Below, piece after piece: positions 58,130-64,000 of a stretch of 64,000 nt of DNA. The DNA is from Tachypleus tridentatus. Taxonomy: Eukaryota > Arthropoda > Merostomata > Xiphosura > Limulidae. The position numbers and the translations under genes are program-made. The notes beneath the pieces are model-generated. The model saw only the letters and a program-made list of their open reading frames with translations, was not told where the DNA came from and made no database searches. The stretch lies in assembly GCF_004210375.1 (NCBI RefSeq), contig NC_134834.1:142881009-142945008 (forward strand). Direction: 5' to 3'. The stretch's first letter is position 1; every line of letters starts with the position of its first letter.

Positions 58130-58902
58130 TATAACAGCACTCTCTATAGCAATGAGGTTTCAAGGTACCCTCGTCATTGAAATCATAATGGAGAGACAGT
58201 AATCGAAATATTCTATCTAATTAAATGCACTTTGGTATTTGTGACTCTTTCTATCTCGAGAAACCAAGCGTGATGTGACACACAGAAGTTTTATATAGGT
58301 TAGATATTAATATACTGAAGGACAGACACACTCCCTAAAATTGATATATCTTTGACAGTTCAGGATTTGCGTTTAGCAACTCCATATGCTTTCAGTCTCT
58401 CATGGTAAAATTTGCATGTCCAGCCAAGCTCTTCCATTTTGTAACTTCTTCGTACACATTCTTGCTGTGTCAGGTTCATATGGATTTGATTTGTGGTCCT
58501 CCATAATCTTCACGTGTCTCAGGACAAAGTAAAGCATATAAAAAAAAGAAACGTGAATTACAGCTTCATAGCGTTAGAAAATATATTTAATAACACATTG
58601 TTATTGCCAAATACTAATACCTTGCTTTAGAAGAAATGCTCCAAGAGGGAAATAAAGTTTTCAAAAGAATAACTTGACGCTTCTTCAACCATGAAGAATT
58701 TAATTCTGTAATTAATAAAAAAAAAAACGTTTCTCGCGTGTTTTTTTCCTGGATCAGAACCCCGTTATAGAAAAATTCGGTTTTGTATATATATATATTT
58801 TTTTACTGAGATAAGAAAATTGTAATTACCTACGTAATAATATTCGCTCAATTTTTATTCAAAAAATGTTTTTTCCGAAAGTGGTTTCAGCAAGAATTGT
58901 TT

Positions 58903-59118
58903 TGTTTTTGAATTTCGTGAAAAGCTACACGAGGGCTATATGCACCAGCCATCCCTAATTTAGCAGTGTAAGACTAGAGAGAAGGTAGCTAGCTAGTCAT
59001 CACCACCCTCAGCCAACTTTTAGGCTACAGTTTTATCAACGAATAAGAGAATTGATCGTCTTATTATAACGTCCCCACCGCTGAAATGGCGAGCATGTTT
59101 AATGCGACGGGGATTCGA
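58903..59118 (-). repeat. SINE family A cut within its B box
   Basis: Tail to B box (GACGGGGATTCGAAC). The tRNA A-box half is replaced by copy 2 of the 250-bp duplication. Confidence 0.88.
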
Positions 59119-59367
59119 ACAAAAGTATAACTCAATATTGTTGTTTTTCTATGTACTGAAACTATAAAATTAAACGTACAGACAACAAATAAAGTGTTGA
59201 TAAAAGTGTTTTGTTTCATTAAAGATATTGATGACATAGCAGTAAATAGATTAATTCAGAAATGATTTAATTTTAAAACTGAATCGATATTTTTACTTTC
59301 TTGATAAATTTTATGCACTTGGCTCTGGACTAGATGATCCCACACTGCGTCGTTACTTTAGGTTTAT
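59118..59367 (+). repeat. 250-bp direct duplication, copy 2
   Basis: Second copy of the block at 57880-58129. Its left edge joins a SINE precisely inside the SINE's B-box (GGGATTCGAAC), so insertion or rearrangement cut the SINE there. Two of its three differences from copy 1 fall in the left arm of the palindrome (GATTCAG versus GATTTAA). The third is CATTAC versus CGTTAC near the right end. Confidence 0.95.
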
Positions 59368-59459
59368 GTGCATCTTTTTAATGAGCCAAACTAGAAAAAA
59401 ATCACATAGAAAATAATTTGTTCCTTATATTACAAATATAAATAACAGACAGATAGACA

Positions 59460-59530
59460 TGCACGTGGGTATCTTTGTGTGTGACTACCATAGCGCCATG
59501 AGGAAAGAACCTAGAAACCCGAAATTTTAC
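59460..59530 (+). repeat. Dispersed repeat family D fragment
   Basis: CACGTGGGTATCTTTGTGTG and GAACCTAGAAACCCGAAATT match the reverse complement of 57480-57540. Confidence 0.5.
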
Positions 59531-61217
59531 ATCCATAGAAAGTAAATCTTGAAGTTTTGCATCTTGTGACTGGTTTAGTATTATATATCTACTTTAATAT
59601 CGATGTTTGTTGAAGTTAAATTTGTATTTAAAAAAGTACATAACTTGTACTATTAAATCTATATTGCAAAACTCTTATATTCAATAAAGTTGCAGAAGAT
59701 TCTCTAATGTAAGAATCAACATTATATGTGTGTACGTAAACACTAGTGTATCGTCAGTATTGTTGTGCAAGCTGAAATTTTTAGAAACACTCCTCATTTC
59801 TATAAATGTAAACAACACAACATGCCAAGAGAGAGTATACATTATTGGTTTGCTATAGTTGGAAGATTTAATTGTGAGTAACGCTTATTAATCAGAAACT
59901 TCAGATATTTAACTAGTAAAGTTTAGAGATTTCGAAAATTATAAATCATTTAACTTTGACAGATTCACGTCGGACATTAGTATTTTTACGAAGACATTGT
60001 GTAATTTCAGCGGGAAAAATTTTGACGGGTGATTAGTAAAAAGCAAAAAAGAAGAGCTAGCTAGCTCCCTATTAAATGAATTGTACCTACACCAACTCGA
60101 AATTAACTCTCTCATCGTAAAACACCAAGAAGGTGTTCCAGACCAGAAAATAGACATGATGTTATTGTAAAACTTTTGTAAATAAATCATTATTTATAAT
60201 AACCATTACTGTAAATTGTATTGTTGTTCCTACATCAAAATATAAATTATACTAGAAATGAAAAGTGTGTGTATCAATTTTGTTGGCAAGTATCATAAAT
60301 TTGATACATGTCGAAATTTATTAAACTTTTAAATCTAAATTATCATTTAACTCAGTTTCAGGCTATTTCAAATTGTAATACATAACAACTTTGATATTAT
60401 TTATCTTATTCACATTTACGTGCGAATCGTTTTATTGAGGCAATCTAGAGAAAGAAAAACAGAAAAAAGTGTTTCTTTATATTACAATATGAACCCTGAG
60501 GGCGTGCATCTAGGTATTAGTACTTATTCACGAATGTGTGCGCATTTCTTTAATATGGCGAGCTAGAAAAAAAACACATAGCCGTGTTTTATTTTTCTGT
60601 GAAATTAAAATGTTTAAACATTTTATACTCTTCTTTTAAGCTAAAATAAGTTCAAAATACAGGCGGTGAGTGATCTACAATATTAACTTAAAATAACCAT
60701 AGCAAAGTTGGGTCATTTCACTAGTGTTCAACATTTTCTAAGCTGAAGTCACTGTTTAATACCACCTCGATAACAATACCAAAAAATGTTTGACAAAACA
60801 TTTATATGTGAATTTCTCTGCTGGTCTACAGTAACCACTTTTTACAGAAATGATGTGTAAATAGTTCTTTAAAAGAATACTGAGACCTACGAAATTATTC
60901 TATTTACTAGGTCTCATTAGCATTTTCTTGCATTGTGTTATTCAAAGATTTTGTATTTTGACTTGGCAACATATCTGTATTTTGTATATGATAGGCTGTT
61001 GTCTATAAACTAAAGCTTACACCATAAAACTACAATCCAGTCCTCTGTGCAGTTGCATTTTAACAACGACAACAGAACTGCCGATAGTCTATAAATTACT
61101 AACTTCTCAAACTTTGTATTTTGTATATGTTTTTTAAAAAGATTAACAATGATTACTCTATTTAATCTAGAATTACATTCTTTTTAGTCCGGGAAAAGAT
61201 TAACAGAGTGTATTATC
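59531..61217. other. Alp 3' UTR and downstream intergenic DNA
   Basis: It contains candidate minus-strand AATAAA signals (60593-60588, 60436-60431) and a family D repeat fragment at 60485-60560. The 83-codon minus frame at 59939-60190 has no recognised domain. Confidence 0.45.
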
Positions 61218-61531
61218 TTAGTAACTTTTGTAATGTGTTGCGCTGACAAGAATTCCTGATATAACTAATACGATGTATTCGAGTTGAACTGATCCAGTGT
61301 TAGGTTCAAAATTCTTCATCGTCGATGGTGCTGCAAAACGACTCGTACGGCAATGATTTTTATTTGAACCTATACACGCTGCATAAGCCATGGCGTGAGC
61401 AATGTAATTCTGCTCATGAACCCCATGAAATAAGTGAGACATAGGCCCATTAGCATAGATAGCTACATCCTCTCCTCCGTGAGTCTCGTCTTTTCTCGGC
61501 ACTCCAGCGAGTTGAACATAATTGTCGGCAG
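61218..61531 (-). CDS. Alp: Alkaline phosphatase, last coding exon with GPI-anchor signal
   Basis: This is the terminal coding exon, read after an acceptor preceded by a pyrimidine run (TTTTTTTTCCTCATAG, AG at 61533-61532). With the single base donated by the previous exon it reads [20 protein letters not shown] and onward. ETHGGEDV carries the final zinc-ligand histidine. [27 protein letters not shown] is split here as motifs [15 protein letters not shown] and [11 protein letters not shown], both highly conserved in animal enzymes. The C-terminus ends in a polar spacer followed by a hydrophobic tail ([15 protein letters not shown]), typical of a GPI-attachment signal, so the enzyme should be anchored on the outer cell surface. 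The stop is TAA at 61220-61218. Candidate polyadenylation hexamers AATAAA (minus strand) occur at 60593-60588 and 60436-60431, but neither is proven. Confidence 0.95.
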
Positions 61532-61711
61532 CTATGAGGAAAAAAAAATTAAGTAACTTTATGATGCCATAAAGGACACTGGACGCGTGTAAACATGATA
61601 AAAATGTAACATAAACTTAAGAACAGTGGAATAGTAAAATAATGAGACTTTTTGTATTAGAAAATGAAGGCATAATAAACATATAGGTAAGTACATTGAG
61701 TCTTTGTTAGT

Positions 61712-62150
61712 GGGATTGACCATCACATTATAATGCTCCCATGTCTGAAAGGGCGAGCATGTTTGGTGTGACGAAGATTCAAACCCGCGACCCTCAGATT
61801 ACAAGTCGAACGCCTTAACCCACCTGACCTTGCCGGGTCATCGTACATTGAGTGACAATATTTATCTCAAACAGTTTTTCTTGATAATAAATTTGCAGCG
61901 AAGGAAAACAATGCTATATTTAACGCGTATCTTTAGGAAGATAATTTTAGGGTCATGGGCTCAATTCGTATCGCCGAACATGTTCACTCTTTTAGTCGTG
62001 GGAGGACGTTATAATGTGATAGTCGATTCCCGTATTCGATCAGAGAAGCTAAAGACTTGTTGGTGAGAGGCGTTGATCTGTTTACTTCCCTCAAGAGCAG
62101 ATAGTTCTCGAGTGGCTTTACGCAATATTCAACAAAAGAACGACAAGCAA
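61712..62150. repeat. Two SINE family A pieces in opposite orientation inside the Alp intron
   Basis: 61712-61839 is the head half on the minus strand (GAAGATTCAAACCCGCGACC, CTTGCCGGGTC). 61945-62150 is a decayed plus-strand copy (GAACATGTTCACTCTTTTAG, CAGATAGTTCTCGAGTGGC). Confidence 0.7.
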
Positions 62151-62232
62151 AAACTCCATGTTTAATAATTGTAACAAGTGGATAACGAAGTATATTGATT
62201 GATGTATGACTTTTTTCATACGACGTAACAAG

Positions 62233-62253
62233 TATATATATATATATATATAT
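62233..62253. repeat. (TA)n microsatellite in the Alp intron
   Basis: About ten uninterrupted TA repeats. Confidence 0.95.
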
Positions 62254-62461
62254 GTTTAATACTGACGTTTAATTACTATTCATTAGGAAATCCTACTCTA
62301 TCGATGAAAAGTTTCCTCGAAGGTCAAGGCATTATCGATGACACTAAATGTTGTCATTGTTACTCATAATAGGTTTTATTTTGCAGTTATTTATGTTAAC
62401 TTTTTAGCACATATGAAAGTCTTCCACCACAATGCTAAACTCAGCTTTTAAAGTCCCTAGC

Positions 62462-62688
62462 ATTGTTAGGACGCTCGATGAAGGTAGCAGGTTCGAATCC
62501 CAATCACATAAAACATCTTCACCCTTTCAGCCGTGGAGACTTTATTATGTGACGGTCAATCCCACTGGTTGTTGGTAAATGAGTAGCCCAAAAGTTAGCG
62601 GTGGGTGGTATTGACTAGCTGTTTTCCCTCTAGTCTTACACTGCTAATTTAGGGATGGCTAAATTAGCCGTCACTAAACAAACAAATC
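62462..62688 (+). repeat. SINE family A inside the Alp intron
   Basis: CAGGTTCGAATCCCAATCAC (B box), AGCGGTGGGTGGTATTGACT and ACTGCTAATTTAGGGATGGC; the A box is decayed. Confidence 0.85.
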
Positions 62689-62970
62689 AGCTTTTAAACC
62701 AATCACGCTTTAATTTTTGATCTGAAACTATTGGGCACCTGGAGGCACAAGTTCAAGGTCACATGAATAAAAACAAAACAAGAAACTGATAATTTTGTTG
62801 ATAGAGGTAGCAAATGTAATTTAAAACGCCGGTAATTTTAACTTCAATAGTTTCTTCATCGATAGTTTAGGAATAGCGCGTCATTTTATCATATTTCGGT
62901 TATACTTTCTTGGTAGGTTGAGGTAAATTTATTAAGGAATTAATTAATCGTTTGCCCGGGGTGTTCGAGG

Positions 62971-63092
62971 TTGTTGTTTTGAATTAAGCACAAAACTACA
63001 CAATAGGATATCTGTGATCTGCCCACTACGGATATCAAAATTCGATTTTCAGCGTTGTAAGTATGCAGACATAACGATATGCCACTGGGGCG
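62971..63092 (-). repeat. SINE family B inside the Alp intron
   Basis: TTTTGAATTAAGCACAAAAC through CTGCCCACTACGGATATC to TATGCCACTGGGGC. Confidence 0.85.
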
Positions 63093-63521
63093 CAGGGTGT
63101 TCGAAGATTTGCAATCCTCCATCACTTAGCTTGTGACTGAAGTTGAATTAATTAAGCTAATAAAAATAAAACAAATAATAATAATTTTGATAAGTCAGAT
63201 AATACTGATAACGTGCAGCATTCTGTTTCCACATTATTTGTAAGGTTAATATTATTGTAAATTACTCCGTAGGTGTGTGTGATGGAGGTGGAGATGAGAA
63301 CTTTAAGTTGCAAACTGATTAATGGATTTACTTCACTTTTAACTGACTATTCAATTGATTAGATACCAATGTTAGATTCTAGTGAGCTCTTGGACTAATT
63401 TCTTTAATTCAAATTTTATCTTCTTCTTTCACTATCAGCACGTTTACATAGTTTGACACGTTTCTAGCAAACCAAATGATGTTCACTTGGGCCACAATTC
63501 TGACTTATTTATTTTGCCCCG

Positions 63522-63648
63522 CCTTCTTAGTGGTGTAGCGGTAAGTCTGCGAACGTAAAACGATAGAAACTGGGTTTTGAATACATGGTGGGAATTTCAC
63601 AGATAGCGCAATGTGTAACTTAGTGCTTAACTATCAACAAACAAATTA
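63522..63648 (+). repeat. SINE family B next to the Alp exon
   Basis: TAGTGGTGTAGCGGTAAGTC, GTTTTGAATAC and TGTGTAACTTAGTGCTTAAC. It ends 14 bp from the donor side of the exon. Confidence 0.8.
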
Positions 63649-63661
63649 ATTTATTTCTTAC

Positions 63662-63973
63662 TTGTATCAACACCAGTTAAGTTGAGCCTCTTGCCATCTT
63701 CTGTTCCTCTGAATCCTCGACCATTAGTATACATCAAAGTGGTGTATGGCATGTGATCTACATCCGAAATATCTGCCAGTCCTAGGATAGGATTCCCTCG
63801 TGCCGGGTAACCGTTAATTGTTAAAACATGAGAGTGATCGGCAGTTACAACAATTAAAGTGTCCTCTTGATTGGTCAGATGTAAAGCCCTCTCCACTGCT
63901 TTTTCGAATGCGAGTGTGTCTTCCAAAGCCTTCTTTGCAATGCTCTCATGATGGGCGTGGTCAATTCTGCCAC
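63662..63973 (-). CDS. Alp: Alkaline phosphatase, penultimate coding exon
   Basis: This exon encodes ~104 residues of the catalytic core of a metazoan alkaline phosphatase, a zinc/magnesium phosphomonoesterase. It opens with GGRIDHAHHE, which supplies an Asp and a His ligand of the first zinc in this family. It continues with VVTADHSHV, whose Asp-His pair binds the second zinc, followed by the conserved RGNPILGLAD stretch. The exon begins after a good acceptor (TTTTATTTTGCAG, AG at 63975-63974) and ends at a donor A|GTAAGA at 63662/63661. Phases are 2 bases in and 1 base out, matching the next exon exactly. No stop or frameshift interrupts it, so the gene looks functional. The N-terminal exons, including the catalytic serine, lie beyond the right edge. 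Length and motif order match vertebrate tissue-nonspecific alkaline phosphatase. Confidence 0.95.
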
Positions 63974-64000
63974 CTGCAAAATAAAATACAACAACAAAGG

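Larger units (their letters stand above)
61532..63661 (-). other. Alkaline phosphatase last intron (2130 bp), SINE-rich
   Basis: This intron is bounded by the GT at 63661-63660 and the AG at 61533-61532. It contains at least five SINE fragments of both families found in this window and a (TA)n run at 62233-62253. CpGs remain frequent, unlike in the FoxJ intron. No exon-like sequence was seen inside it. Confidence 0.8.

Overview
The window is eukaryotic, AT-rich and repeat-dense. It contains spliced exons with GT/AG borders, tRNA-derived SINEs, Penelope-like and Tc1/mariner elements, and one very large minisatellite. The two recognisable genes are animal genes. The SINE set resembles what I remember from horseshoe crabs (Limulus/Tachypleus), so a chelicerate and probably a horseshoe crab is my best guess. 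That guess is inference and was not checked against a database.

Only two cellular genes can be supported, both on the minus strand. Two 3'-terminal exons of a GPI-anchored alkaline phosphatase lie at 63973-63662 and 61531-61218, and the gene enters from beyond the right edge. About 7 kb further left is the first coding exon of a FoxJ2/FoxJ3-type forkhead transcription factor (54052-53717). It carries a start ATG, the conserved family N-terminus and the first half of the forkhead domain, then a clean splice donor. The remaining FoxJ exons were not found. They may be short exons missed in the CpG-poor DNA to the left, or they may lie beyond the left edge.

Layout. 1-34 kb: gene-free, CpG-normal DNA full of SINEs of two tRNA-derived families, a Tc1-like relic (7.0-7.6 kb), a 240-bp TA-flanked MITE (20.56-20.80 kb), an internally deleted mariner (29.81-30.71 kb) and Penelope-like fragments (3.7-4.3, 7.6-7.7, 9.0-9.2, 31.6-32.6 kb). 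34.3-53.6 kb: strikingly CpG-poor DNA, probably the intron 1 or gene body of FoxJ, holding a Penelope reverse transcriptase relic (37.8-38.3 kb), a fully CpG-decayed SINE (43.5 kb), a 36-bp tandem repeat (44.6 kb), a ~4.5-kb minisatellite (45.86-50.40 kb) and LINE fragments (51-52 kb). 53.6-64 kb: CpG-normal again, with the FoxJ 5' exon, a retroelement carrying a LINE ORF1-like reading frame and a hammerhead-like tail (56.65-57.30 kb), a 250-bp direct duplication (57.9 and 59.1 kb) and the alkaline phosphatase exons.

The best leads are three. First, CpG depletion ends at the FoxJ first exon. Second, the intronic minisatellite repeats a forkhead-core-like ATAAACA many dozens of times inside a forkhead gene. 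Third, hammerhead-ribozyme-like motifs in the Penelope tails show a compensatory change in stem II.
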